A stretch of DNA of 64,000 nt from Actinophytocola sp. (GCF_009379765.1 NZ_WHTD01000005.1:1-64000); one strand, 5' to 3'; shown: positions 1 to 8,079, counted from the stretch's first letter. A program made the numbers and translations. Notes: generated from the sequence alone by a model not told the origin.

Positions 1-618
1 CTCGTGACCGCCGAGGACTATCTTGCGGTCCTCGACGGGTTCCCGACCAAGTTCGCGCCCGGCGAGAAGTTCTCGTACTGCAATGGCGGCTACGTCGTGC
101 TCGCGCTGATCGCCGAGCGGGTGAGCGGCACGCCCTACCACCAGCTTGTCGAGGAACACGTCTGCGCGCCCGCAGGAATGCGCGACTCCGCGTTCCTGCG
201 CTCGGACGAGCTGCCGGAGCGGACAGCGATGGGATACCTGTCCATGGACGGCGTCTCCCGGACGAACGTGCTCCACCTTCCGGTCCGAGGCTGCGGGGAC
301 GGTGGAATCTCTGCCACAGTGGCGGACTTCACGTCGTTCTGGCCTGCGCTGTTCGGCGGACGAATCGTGTCACCGAAGTGGGTAGCGGAGATGGTGCGGC
401 CGCGCAGCGACGTGCCCGAGGAAGAGATGCGTTACGGCCTCGGTTTCTGGCTCCACGAGTCCGGCGACTCGGTGAGGCTGGTGGGAGGCGACGCCGGCAT
501 CTCGTTCATCAGCGTGCAAGATCCGACCTCGAAGCTCACCTACACCGTGATCTCCAACACGTCAGACGGCGCTTGGCCGATCGCCCGCTACCTCAGCGAG
601 CTCTACGCGGCGGGCTGA
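1..618 (+). CDS. Serine hydrolase (beta-lactamase/penicillin-binding fold), C-terminal part
   Basis: The reading frame is open from base 1, so the N-terminus, including the SxxK nucleophile motif, lies upstream of the window. The visible 205 codons contain the second catalytic motif as Tyr-Cys-Asn (YxN) in FSYCNGG at about codons 25-31, followed by the VLALIAERVSG helix typical of class C beta-lactamase-like esterases and D-Ala-D-Ala peptidases. The third motif region reads GGDAGIS near the C-terminus, where relatives usually have HxG. No signal peptide can be judged. Family membership is clear; the substrate (beta-lactam, ester or peptide) is not predictable from this fragment. Confidence 0.85.
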   Translation, partial: LVTAEDYLAVLDGFPTKFAPGEKFSYCNGGYVVLALIAERVSGTPYHQLVEEHVCAPAGMRDSAFLRSDELPERTAMGYLSMDGVSRTNVLHLPVRGCGDGGISATVADFTSFWPALFGGRIVSPKWVAEMVRPRSDVPEEEMRYGLGFWLHESGDSVRLVGGDAGISFISVQDPTSKLTYTVISNTSDGAWPIARYLSELYAAG

Positions 619-737
619 AGTGCGCTCGGCGTCATGGATCAAGTGTTCCGGGCACCGCCACTCTGATCAGCCCTGCCACGAGAGGTTCCCAGCCGTCAGC
701 GCGATGAAGCGGGTCACCTCAGCGGGCCTACTTTCCC

Positions 738-1025
738 CTAGGTCGCTCGCTCGACCAGGCGAACGTCCGCTGCGAGTGCATGGGCGATGCGCTGGAGCGT
801 GCGAGCTGTCGGGCTCGTAGAACCTCGCTCGATGCGGCTGATGTCACCTTGATCCATGCCGCAGCGTTCAGCAAGCTCGGCCTGCGTGAGGCCATGCCTC
901 TCCCGAAGTTCGATAACCTGAACGGCGACGTCGTACGCCTGCTCGAAGAGCGCACGCTGCTGCCGGGCCTCGGGCGAGAGCCGAGCACGCCGCTCGGCGG
1001 TGACTTCGTCATAGCTACGCGCCAT
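738..1025 (-). CDS. XRE-family (HigA/HipB-like) HTH transcriptional regulator
   Basis: A 95-residue protein with a C-terminal helix-turn-helix: QAELAERCGMDQGDISRIERG is the classical HTH_3 signature, preceded by an N-terminal helix rich in Arg/Gln. This size and layout are those of antitoxins of HigBA/RelBE-type modules. I choose the ATG at 1025 because GGAGG lies 6 nt upstream; a GTG directly before it (1028) is also possible. No RelE/HigB-like toxin gene lies beside it, so it appears to be an orphan antitoxin or a stand-alone repressor. A palindrome between its -35 and -10 elements suggests autoregulation. Confidence 0.85.
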   Translation of the reverse strand: MARSYDEVTAERRARLSPEARQQRALFEQAYDVAVQVIELRERHGLTQAELAERCGMDQGDISRIERGSTSPTARTLQRIAHALAADVRLVERAT

Positions 1026-1045
1026 CACAGTCCTCCACCTGTGTC

Positions 1046-1074
1046 ATTATGGGGAGTTCCCCATGTCAAGTCAA
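1046..1074 (-). promoter_or_regulatory. XRE promoter with palindromic operator
   Basis: Read on the minus strand, TTGACT (1069-1074) and CATAAT (1046-1051) are separated by 17 bp, a good -35/-10 pair for the XRE gene. Between them lies the perfect palindrome ATGGGGA-GT-TCCCCAT (1049-1064). An operator placed between the promoter elements is the standard arrangement for autorepression by XRE antitoxins. Confidence 0.65.
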
Positions 1075-1504
1075 CCTCGTCGCAGTCGTCGTGCGGATGC
1101 CGTGCGGCACGTCCTCGAGCACTACGACCGAATCGCCGCGGCCGTCGCCGAACAGCCCGATCGGCTGGTGCTCACCACGGCGAACCGCACCGGGGAAACA
1201 CGATCACGACGCCGAATGGTGTCGTCCTGATCGACTGGGACACCACACTGATCGCCGCACCCGAGCGGGATCTGTGGGCGCTCGTCGGCGAAGACCCGCG
1301 ACTATCGATGACTACGCGACAAGAACCGGCGTCCAGCCGCGCGCGAACGCGCTCGAGTTGTACCGGCTGCGCTGGGACCTCACCGAGATCGCGATCTACG
1401 TCGGCGACTTCCGGCGCCCGCACCGAGAATCGGCGGACACCCGAGTTGCCTGGTCGGGACTCACGCACTCCCTCGACCCGGCCCGATGGCCAGCAATCCG
1501 CTGA
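1063..1504 (+). pseudogene. Aminoglycoside/choline phosphotransferase (APH) remnant
   Basis: Pieces of an APH-fold kinase occur in three successive frames: VLEHYDRIAAAVAEQPDRLVLT, then HGEPHRGNTI followed by VLIDWDTTLIAAPERDLWAL, then DDYATRTGVQPRANALELYRL. The HGEPHRGN (Brenner-type catalytic loop) and IDWD (metal-binding) motifs are recognisable, but a frameshift separates the first block from the HGE motif (near 1180) and a second lies near 1300. The whole N-terminal lobe is missing. The ATG at 1063 overlaps the palindrome of the divergent XRE promoter. Clearly non-functional. Confidence 0.75.
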
Positions 1505-1548
1505 ACCACCAGTCGGGCCCGTCGACGGCCAGCAGCTAGGGTGCAGGA

Positions 1549-3252
1549 GTGGCCGACGCACCCCAGGACTCGGGCGCTCCTGAGAGTCGCAGTCCCGGGC
1601 GGTACCTGTGGTGGCTGGTCGCCAGACAGCGTCGGCGGGTAGCGGCGGGCGCCCTGCTGGGTAGCGCGTGGATGGTCGGGCTGACGCTACCGCCCTTCCT
1701 GCTGGCCCGCGCGATCGACGACGGCCTCGCGCCTGGGGACTCGTCCGCACTGGCGGGCTGGACGGCCGCGCTGCTGGGGATCGGGATCGTGAACGCGTGG
1801 CTGGCGATCATGCGGCATCGCACCATGTCGAAGATCCGGATGGAGGCCACCTTCCGCACGGTCGACGTCGTCGTCCAACACTCGGTCCGGCTGGGCGCCG
1901 CACTGCGCCGCCAGATCACGGCGGGGGAAATCGTCACGATCGGGATCACTGACGTCCAGCGGATCAGCCAGACGCTGACAATCACCGGCCCGGGGGTCGG
2001 CGCGGTCCTAGCGTATGTCCTGGTGGCCGCGCTGTTGCTGTCCGTCTCGCTCGTGCTGGCGGCCGTCGTACTGGTGGGCGTGCCGCTCCTGGCGGTGCTG
2101 GTCGGCCCCTTGCTGGGGCGGTTGCACGGCGTGGAGACGACGTACCGGGAGCACCAGGCCGGGCTCGCCACTCGATTGGGCGACATCGTTGGCGGGCTGC
2201 GCGTGCTGGGCGGCCTCGGTGGCAAGGACGTCTTCGCCGAGCGGTACCAACGCGGGTCGCAGACGCTGCGGGCGGAGGGCTACCGGGTCGGGGCGGTCAC
2301 GAGTTGGATCAGCGCCCTCGGCGTCGGGCTGCCGGTGTTATTCCTCGCGGCCGTGACCTGGCTAGCGGCTCGGATGGCCGCACAGGGCGACATCACTGTG
2401 GGCGAACTGGTGGCGGTCTACGGCTACGTGGCGGTCCTCGTGGTGCCGGTGTCGTCCTTCATCGAGGGCGGCTACGACCTCAGCCGTGGCCTGGTGTCGG
2501 CCCGGCGGGTCGTCCGGCTACTCGCCCTCGAGCCTGACGGCACGCACCGGGAAGCGACGGCGAACGCGCCCGAGGCGCCGTCGGCGTTGCACGATCCGGC
2601 CTCCGGTGTACGGGTCGAGCCCGGCACGCTGACCGCACTCGTCAGCGCTCGGACGGCCGAGTTGGCCGCCGTCATCGACCGGCTCGGCGGGTTCGCCGCG
2701 TCAGCGGCACGGTGGGGGGACGTGCGCATCGACGACATTTCCACCGAAGCGGTCCGCAACCGCATCCTGGTGGCAGATACCGAGGCCGACCTGTTCACCG
2801 GCACGCTGCGCGACGTGGTCGCCGGCCGGCGGGAGCCGGACGACGAGGCCATCACCAGCGCCGTCCACGCAGCCATGGCGGAGGACGTCGTGCTCGGGCT
2901 GCCGGACGGACTCGACTCGATCGTCGACGCACAGGGCCGCAACCTCTCCGGCGGGCAGCGCCAGCGCGTCCGCTTCGCCCGCGCGCTGCTGGCCGACCCC
3001 GAGGTGCTGCTGGCGGTCGAACCGACATCCTCGCTCGACGCGCACACCGAAGCGGCCGTCGCGGATCGGCTGCGGGCCACTCGATCTAGCCGGACGACGG
3101 TCGTGACCACCACCTCACCCCTGCTGCTCCGCCAGGCCGACACCGTGTTCTACCTGGTCGACGGCAAGGTCGACGGCGCCGGAAGTCACCGTGACCTGCT
3201 CCGCGATCGGCCCGGCTACCGCTCACTCGTCTCGCGGGGCTCCGATGACTGA
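1549..3252 (+). CDS. ABC exporter subunit with degenerate nucleotide-binding site (fused TMD-NBD)
   Basis: A 567-residue half-transporter: a six-helix transmembrane domain (about residues 20-310) and a C-terminal NBD. The NBD is strongly degenerate. Where Walker A should be (about 355-370) the sequence reads VEPGTLTALVSARTAELAA with no GxxGxGK[ST]; the Walker B region is VLLAVEPTSSLD rather than VLLLDEATS; and the H-loop histidine is replaced (VVTTTSP). The signature motif LSGGQRQR (466-473) is perfect. It therefore supplies only the signature half of an ATPase site. Its stop overlaps the start of the partner subunit (ATGACTGA). GTG is chosen because TAGGGT lies 6 nt upstream (leaderless pattern). 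Substrate unknown. Confidence 0.9.
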   Translation: MADAPQDSGAPESRSPGRYLWWLVARQRRRVAAGALLGSAWMVGLTLPPFLLARAIDDGLAPGDSSALAGWTAALLGIGIVNAWLAIMRHRTMSKIRMEATFRTVDVVVQHSVRLGAALRRQITAGEIVTIGITDVQRISQTLTITGPGVGAVLAYVLVAALLLSVSLVLAAVVLVGVPLLAVLVGPLLGRLHGVETTYREHQAGLATRLGDIVGGLRVLGGLGGKDVFAERYQRGSQTLRAEGYRVGAVTSWISALGVGLPVLFLAAVTWLAARMAAQGDITVGELVAVYGYVAVLVVPVSSFIEGGYDLSRGLVSARRVVRLLALEPDGTHREATANAPEAPSALHDPASGVRVEPGTLTALVSARTAELAAVIDRLGGFAASAARWGDVRIDDISTEAVRNRILVADTEADLFTGTLRDVVAGRREPDDEAITSAVHAAMAEDVVLGLPDGLDSIVDAQGRNLSGGQRQRVRFARALLADPEVLLAVEPTSSLDAHTEAAVADRLRATRSSRTTVVTTTSPLLLRQADTVFYLVDGKVDGAGSHRDLLRDRPGYRSLVSRGSDD

Positions 3253-4996
3253 GCGCGGGCAGCTGCCGATCGCTGAACCGGCCGAGGTGCGCCGAGCAGC
3301 CGTCCGACTGATCCGCCGGGACGGCCGCGTCTTTGCCGCCTTGATCGCGCTGAACGCTCTGGCCGCCGGCGCCGGGCTGATCGGTCCGTGGCTGCTCGGC
3401 CGCATCATCGACGAGGTTAGGGCAGGCGGAGGGGTCGATGTCGTCGACCGGTTGGCGCTGGCCATCTTGATCTCGGCCCTGGCCCAGCTCGCCCTGACCC
3501 GCTACGCGCGGAATGTCGGTCACCGATTCGGTGAGCGGACGGCGGCACGCGTCCGCGAGCAGTTCGTCGAGCGGGCGCTGGCGCTGCGCAATTCCGTCGT
3601 CGAGCGCGCCGGTACCGGTGACCTGACGGCGCGGGGAACCGCCGACGTCGAGCGGGTCGCCGTCACACTGCGCGATGCCGGCCCCGACGTGTTCATCGCC
3701 GGAGTCCAGGCGCTCCTGATCGTCGGCGCGATCTTCGTCCTGGACCCCGTATTGGGCGCGTGCGGACTGGTGGGCCTCGTCGGCATCGGGTTCGCCTTCC
3801 GCTGGTACCTGCGCCGCGCGCGCACTGCTTACCTCGCCGCCGAAGCGGCAACCTCGGCACTCGCCGAGCAGGTCGCCGCCACGGCGGCAGGGGCGCGGAC
3901 GGTCGAGGCGTTCGGACTGCAGCGGCGCCGCATCGCGGAGTGCCGGCAGGCGATCGAGCGATCCCGCCGCACCCGGCTACGGACGCTGTTCCTGCGCAGC
4001 GTGCTCTTCCCGGCCGTCGACGTCTGGTACGTCATCCCCGTAGTCGGTGTGCTGCTCATCGGCGGAGTGCTGCTCGACCAGGGCGCGGTAAGCCTGGGCA
4101 CGGTGGTCACGGCGGCCCTGTATCTGCGCCAGCTGTCGCAGCCGCTGGACACGATCCTGCTGTGGATCGAGCAGCTACAGAGCAGCGGAGCCTCGTTCGC
4201 CCGCGTGGAAGGTTTGGCGCAGGTAGTGCAAACGGCACCGGCCGCACGTTCGGGTCACGCACCTGACGACGGCCGGATCGTCGTCGCCGGCACGCGGTTC
4301 GCGTACGACGGCGGACCGGACGTCCTGCGCGGAATCGACCTGGCGGTCCGGCCGGGCGAACGGCTGGCCGTCGTCGGACCGTCCGGCGCCGGCAAGACCA
4401 CCTTGAGCCGGCTGATCGCGGGCATCGACGAGCCACGCACCGGCACGGTGACGGTCGGTGGGGTGCCGGTCGCCGAGCTGGCACCCGAGCAGCTGCGGCG
4501 GCACGTCGTCCTGGTCACTCAGGAGCACCACGTGTTCCTCGGCACCGTCCGGGACAACCTGCTGATCGCCGCGCCGGCAGCCGACGACGAAATACGGGCC
4601 GCTCTCACCGCCGTCGAGGCCGACTGGTTCCACGAGCTGCCGCACGGCCTGGACACCGAACTGGGCGACGGGGCGCTGTCCTTGGACGGTGCACAGGCTC
4701 AGCAGCTGGCGTTGGCTCGCGTCGTGCTGGCCGATCCGCACACGGTGATCCTCGACGAGGCCACCGCCCTACTCGATCCGCAGACCGCGCGCCATACCGA
4801 GCGTGCGCTAGCCGCCATTCTCGACGGACGGACGGTGATCGCCATCGCGCACCGGCTGCACACCGCCGAGGACGCCGACCGCGTCGCGGTGATGGAGGAC
4901 GGCCGGCTCAGCGAGCTCGGAACCCACGATGAACTACTCGCTGCGGACGGCGCTTACGCCGCATTGTGGCGCTCCTGGCACGGTTCCGGCGTGTAG
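3245..4996 (+). CDS. ABC exporter subunit with intact Walker A/B but degenerate signature
   Basis: A 583-residue TMD-NBD half-transporter, the partner of the gene it overlaps. Walker A is perfect (GPSGAGKTT, about 378-386), Walker B is VILDEATALLD (about 500-510) and the H-loop is AIAHRLHT. The C-loop, however, reads LSLDGAQAQQ instead of LSGGQ. In a heterodimer its Walker A/B would pair with the partner's LSGGQ to make one competent ATPase site, while the second site would lack both halves. The start is the ATG at 3245, inside the ATGACTGA overlap, rather than an upstream in-frame ATG. Probably exports a small molecule or peptide. Confidence 0.9.
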   Translation: MTERGQLPIAEPAEVRRAAVRLIRRDGRVFAALIALNALAAGAGLIGPWLLGRIIDEVRAGGGVDVVDRLALAILISALAQLALTRYARNVGHRFGERTAARVREQFVERALALRNSVVERAGTGDLTARGTADVERVAVTLRDAGPDVFIAGVQALLIVGAIFVLDPVLGACGLVGLVGIGFAFRWYLRRARTAYLAAEAATSALAEQVAATAAGARTVEAFGLQRRRIAECRQAIERSRRTRLRTLFLRSVLFPAVDVWYVIPVVGVLLIGGVLLDQGAVSLGTVVTAALYLRQLSQPLDTILLWIEQLQSSGASFARVEGLAQVVQTAPAARSGHAPDDGRIVVAGTRFAYDGGPDVLRGIDLAVRPGERLAVVGPSGAGKTTLSRLIAGIDEPRTGTVTVGGVPVAELAPEQLRRHVVLVTQEHHVFLGTVRDNLLIAAPAADDEIRAALTAVEADWFHELPHGLDTELGDGALSLDGAQAQQLALARVVLADPHTVILDEATALLDPQTARHTERALAAILDGRTVIAIAHRLHTAEDADRVAVMEDGRLSELGTHDELLAADGAYAALWRSWHGSGV

Positions 4997-4997
4997 A

Positions 4998-5020
4998 AAC
5001 AGTACTTTTTTGGTACTGTT
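4998..5020 (+). promoter_or_regulatory. AbiEi operator overlapping a leaderless promoter
   Basis: Inverted repeat AACAGTAC-(7 nt)-GTACTGTT. The right arm contains the presumed -10 hexamer TACTGT (5014-5019), which lies 6 nt before the ATG at 5026. AbiEi antitoxins are known to bind inverted repeats upstream of abiE and repress it; here binding would mask the -10 directly. Confidence 0.6.
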
Positions 5021-5025
5021 CCTGC

Positions 5026-5631
5026 ATGCCTGGGAAGTACTGGGACGCAGTGATGGACGTAGCTGTCGAGCAGGGCGGCTACGTCACACCAGCGCTTGTA
5101 CCGACAGTGCCGGCAGTCGAGCTGCGCAAGATGGTGTCCCGCGGGACTCTCGAGCAGGCAGCCCACGGCGTCTACCGAGTGCCGGTCCTGCCGCGTGAGC
5201 GATTTGACGAGTTCATCTTGGCCCGCCTGTGGGCGCGCGGTCGAGGAGTCATCTCACATGACTCCGCACTCCTCGTGCACGACCTGTGCGATATCAATCC
5301 CACGCGCGTCCACATCACGATCCCTAAGTCCTATCGGATCAGCCGAGCTGGCGGGGATCTCTACAAGATTCATCGCGCCGACCTTGCCGTGACCGAGGTA
5401 CTACCAATCGACGCTGTCGTGGCGACAACAATTCACCGGACATTGTCGGACTCGATCGGTACAGTGCCCACGTCCTTAGCTCGGCAAGCGATCCACACTG
5501 CTGCCGAGCGCGGGGCAATCCCGGGCCGAGAACGCGACAGGCTGCTCGGCCAGCTGACCAGGGGAGCACGAAGTGAACCGCCCGACAGGCGCCAAGTAGT
5601 TCCAACGCTTGCTGCAGCGCCACGCCGCTGA
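5026..5631 (+). CDS. Type IV toxin-antitoxin antitoxin, AbiEi family
   Basis: A 201-residue AbiEi-type protein. The N-terminal winged HTH (KYWDAVMDVAVEQGGYVTPA, then ELRKMVSRGTLEQAAHGVYRV) is the family hallmark, followed by the C-terminal antitoxin domain (LARLWARGRGVISHDSALLVHDL, VHITIP, TIHRTLSD). It represses its own operon through the inverted repeat that overlaps its promoter and counteracts the AbiEii nucleotidyltransferase encoded next. The ATG at 5026 fits a leaderless transcript. The last 20 residues read into the toxin gene, so the original stop may also have been lost. Confidence 0.85.
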   Translation: MPGKYWDAVMDVAVEQGGYVTPALVPTVPAVELRKMVSRGTLEQAAHGVYRVPVLPRERFDEFILARLWARGRGVISHDSALLVHDLCDINPTRVHITIPKSYRISRAGGDLYKIHRADLAVTEVLPIDAVVATTIHRTLSDSIGTVPTSLARQAIHTAAERGAIPGRERDRLLGQLTRGARSEPPDRRQVVPTLAAAPRR

Positions 5632-6448
5632 GATCGGACAACTCCCCCAGCGGGTGCTACACCTTGTTCGGGTTGGCGTGATGTGCGCGATGCTGGACGC
5701 CGTCCGCCACGACGACGGCGGGCATTTGTTCATTGTCAAGGGTGGTACAGCGATGCAGCTGCGCCTGGGCATCCGTGCACGTGCCACAACCGACCTCGAT
5801 GTGATCTTCCGGGGCAGGATGAATGCTTGGCTGGAGCGATTTGATGATGCGACTGCCAGTCACGCCTGGCACGGATTCACCGTCGAGCGCAAGGCCCCAC
5901 CAACCGAGATCGATGTTCCCGGACTCGGCTACCAGCCTTGGCGGGTCGCGTTGCAGATCCGCTACGAAGGCCGCGACTTCGGATCGACCAGTCTCGAGGT
6001 CGCAATCGACGAACCCACTGGCGCACACCATGAGCTTGTGGAGCCGGAAGGGATCGTGCTTGCCAAGTTCGCCATCGACCCGCCTCGCTTGGTGCCCTGC
6101 CTCGACGCTCCCTATCAGATCGCACAGAAGCTGCACGCATGCACCGAGCCGCTTCCTGATGGCAATGATCGGGTTCGCGACCTGATCGACATCTGGCTCC
6201 TTGAGGGTCTTCTCACGTCTGAAGATCTACCGGTCGTTCGCGCCGCGGCCCTCGACACATTCGCGCGACGCGCCAAACATGCCTGGCCGCCGAGCGTGAC
6301 ACCGTCGCACTCGTGGGCGCGCGACTACCCGCTGCTCGTACGCGAACACCCGGACGCGCCTGCAGATCTCGGGGACGCCGTTGACTACCTCGTGGATCTC
6401 ATCGACCGGATAAACCAAGCCGACCCGGTCAACCGGCGAGCGTCATGA
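5609..6448 (+). CDS. AbiEii/AbiGii-type nucleotidyltransferase toxin, probably 5'-disrupted
   Basis: Nucleotidyltransferase-fold toxin: GGTAMQLRLG followed by TTDLDV gives the G[GS]xAL...[ST]xDxD motifs of the AbiEii family, with YQIAQKLHA and RVRDLIDIWLL further on (K...D core). The natural start looks like the GTG at 5573, which has GGGGAG upstream and encodes MNRPTGAK, but the next codon (5597-5599) is TAG in frame; the homologous reading resumes immediately after it (FQRLLQRHAAEIG). Translation could only restart at TTG 5609, which lacks an RBS. The catalytic core is intact, so either a shortened toxin is made weakly or the system is dead. Confidence 0.8.
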   Translation: MLQRHAAEIGQLPQRVLHLVRVGVMCAMLDAVRHDDGGHLFIVKGGTAMQLRLGIRARATTDLDVIFRGRMNAWLERFDDATASHAWHGFTVERKAPPTEIDVPGLGYQPWRVALQIRYEGRDFGSTSLEVAIDEPTGAHHELVEPEGIVLAKFAIDPPRLVPCLDAPYQIAQKLHACTEPLPDGNDRVRDLIDIWLLEGLLTSEDLPVVRAAALDTFARRAKHAWPPSVTPSHSWARDYPLLVREHPDAPADLGDAVDYLVDLIDRINQADPVNRRAS

Positions 6449-6532
6449 GCGCGGATTCGGGGGTCGTCGCCCGTCTCGCTCAGTCAGGTGACCCGCGAGC
6501 TCGTTACGGAGTACGTGCCGATGCTGACGGTG

Positions 6533-6892
6533 CTAGGCGTGGTCGGCCGACTCCGTGCCCTGGTCGAAGACATGGATGGTGTTGCCCGCCGGGTCGGTGA
6601 ACGCGGCCGAGCGACCGTCCGGCACGGCGATGACCTCGCCCACCCAGGTGAAGTCGGGATGCTCCTTGACGAAGGCGTCGACGTCAGGAACCTCGCAGAA
6701 CATGCCGGACTTCCACCTCGGATGGTCATCGGGCGGGACGTCGAGCATGAGCTGAATGGGGGATCCCGGAAGGTCGAAGGCGACCGTCGAGTCGCCTTCC
6801 CGCCATGATTCGGCCAGGCCCAACTCGTCCCGATAGAACGCGAGCGCGGCTGGAAGGTCGTCGACTGCCTGGTACATGAACATTAGCTTCAT
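6533..6892 (-). CDS. VOC-family (glyoxalase/bleomycin-resistance-like) protein
   Basis: A 119-residue single VOC domain: MFMYQAVDDLPAALAFYRDELGL at the N-terminus, VAFDLPGSPIQLML in the middle and AAFTDPAGNTIHVF at the C-terminus, the usual beta-alpha-beta-beta-beta repeats. Such proteins act as glyoxalases, dioxygenases, isomerases or drug-binding resistance proteins; the sequence alone does not say which. It is divergent from the TetR gene. The ATG at 6892 lies 6 nt downstream of TATGGT on the minus strand, consistent with a leaderless mRNA. Confidence 0.85.
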   Translation of the reverse strand: MKLMFMYQAVDDLPAALAFYRDELGLAESWREGDSTVAFDLPGSPIQLMLDVPPDDHPRWKSGMFCEVPDVDAFVKEHPDFTWVGEVIAVPDGRSAAFTDPAGNTIHVFDQGTESADHA

Positions 6893-6938
6893 GGTTCGAC
6901 CATAATTGGATTACGGAATCCCGTCAATCAGTTACGCT
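6891..6938. promoter_or_regulatory. Divergent VOC/TetR promoter region with palindrome over the VOC start
   Basis: ATGGT-TCG-ACCAT (6891-6903) covers both the -10 (TATGGT, minus strand) and the start codon of the VOC gene. A looser dyad (GATTACGG...CCGTCAATC) lies at about 6909-6929, and TACGCT (6933-6938) sits 6 nt before the TetR ATG. The layout suggests that TetR controls both genes; the exact operator is an inference. Confidence 0.45.
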
Positions 6939-6944
6939 GGCAGG

Positions 6945-7529
6945 ATGCGGCAGTGGGTCCCGGTTCCCGGCTCGACCAAAGCACGGCTGATCGAAGCAGC
7001 GTTGCACCATTTCGAGCAGTCCGGGTACGACGCGTGCAACGTTGCGGACCTGGCCGCCAAGGCCGGCGTGACCACGGGGTCGCTTTATCACCACTTCGGC
7101 TCCAAGCTCGGGCTCTACACCGTTGCCCGCGACGACGTCGAGAAACGGATCACCGATCGCATGGAAGGCGCCGCGGCGACCACCGGCGGCGACGGAGCAG
7201 CGGCCGTACACGCGGCGTTGCTGGTCGCGTACGGGGCCGCGGTCCGGTTCAACGCGTGCCGACTGTTGGGCGAGCCGCCTCCAGTTGACGGCATTGACCC
7301 GGTCGCGGACACGGTACGTTCCTTGCTGCCCGAACGACTCGCCGTGGCCCCAGCTGTCCTTGCCGCGGCGTGGCGCGCCGCGCTGCTGAGCGTGGCGGAC
7401 GGCGCCACGAACGAGTCGGCGCTGGCGGCGCTGCAGTTTCTGCTGGGTGGGGTCAGTTCGCCTGTCGACCCAACCAGTTCTGCGGTGACGACGCGCCCGC
7501 GGCTCGCTGGTAAGGACCCGGTGACCTAG
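6945..7529 (+). CDS. TetR/AcrR-family transcriptional regulator
   Basis: A 194-residue repressor. The N-terminal TetR DNA-binding domain is intact: TKARLIEAALHHFEQSGYDACNVADLAAKAGVTTGSLYHHFGSK, with the typical GSLYHHFGSK recognition helix and following turn. The C-terminal ligand domain is Ala-rich and contains LLGEPPPVDG, seen in several actinobacterial homologues. The ATG at 6945 is preferred over an upstream in-frame ATG because TACGCT lies 6 nt upstream. It is divergent from the VOC gene, its probable target. Confidence 0.88.
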   Translation: MRQWVPVPGSTKARLIEAALHHFEQSGYDACNVADLAAKAGVTTGSLYHHFGSKLGLYTVARDDVEKRITDRMEGAAATTGGDGAAAVHAALLVAYGAAVRFNACRLLGEPPPVDGIDPVADTVRSLLPERLAVAPAVLAAAWRAALLSVADGATNESALAALQFLLGGVSSPVDPTSSAVTTRPRLAGKDPVT

Positions 7530-7943
7530 GCCGGCGCGAGCGGGACCGGCGGCTGCATGCCGAGTCGATCGTGTGACTCAGTCGACGCAGGCCACGCTCT
7601 GCGCCCTGATGCCGCCGAGGCGACCCTCGGCGATTCCGCTGACCCGCACCCGCTCCCTGCAGGTTCTCCAGCTCGCTGGTCAGCTCGGCAACCACGAACT
7701 CCGCCTCGAAAGCGCCGGAGTCTGCCGAGGCGACCCCACGAACTCTGCGGCGCTGGTCCGGTCAGCCGGTGGTGTGTGTTGGGACGCTGGGCACCTGCGT
7801 GCAGCCGTGCACGCAAATGAGAGGTGTTCTCGTTTGCACGCGTAGGTGCGTGCAGGTCCCCAGCGTCCCAACACACCCTTGACCGGGCGCCCTATGCGTG
7901 GATTTGCCGGACGCCATCGAATCCGCCGGGCTAGAAGGCGCCG
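7530..7943. other. Non-coding stretch containing a large imperfect hairpin
   Basis: No gene is supported here: both strands are open by GC bias only and none of the translations resembles a protein family. The recognisable structure is the inverted repeat at 7774-7876. Confidence 0.5.
7774..7876. repeat. About 103-bp inverted repeat (long hairpin)
   Basis: Outer arms GTGTGTTGGGACGCTGGG (7774-7791) and its exact reverse complement (7859-7876) are perfect over 18 bp. ACCTGC (7793-7798) pairs with GCAGGT (7852-7857), and an inner, G-T-tolerant stem (about 7809-7822 with 7828-7841) closes on a 5-nt loop. The structure is far longer than a normal terminator and lies 3' of tetR. Confidence 0.7.
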
Positions 7944-8069
7944 TACGTCTCCGAGGCCACCGTGAAGGTGCACGTCGGCCGCATCCTGGCCAAGCTCGGC
8001 CTCCGCGACCGGGCGCAGGTGGTCGTCTTTGCCTACGAGAACGGCGTCATCCGCCCCGGTGAGGACTAG
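7944..8069 (+). pseudogene. LuxR/NarL response-regulator C-terminal HTH fragment
   Basis: The last 41 codons of a NarL-type regulator: VSEATVKVHVGRILAKLGLRDRAQ is the second half of the LuxR HTH (recognition helix SEATVKVHV), then VVFAYENGVIRPGED and a stop. An in-frame TAG at 7932-7934 and loss of everything upstream make it a remnant. Confidence 0.75.
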
Positions 8070-8079
8070 CCATCTTTCG

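Noticed and set aside
780..1583. A 267-codon open frame across the XRE gene and APH remnant
   Set aside because: Only a short middle part matches APH; the rest is antisense to the XRE gene. Treated as part of the phosphotransferase pseudogene.
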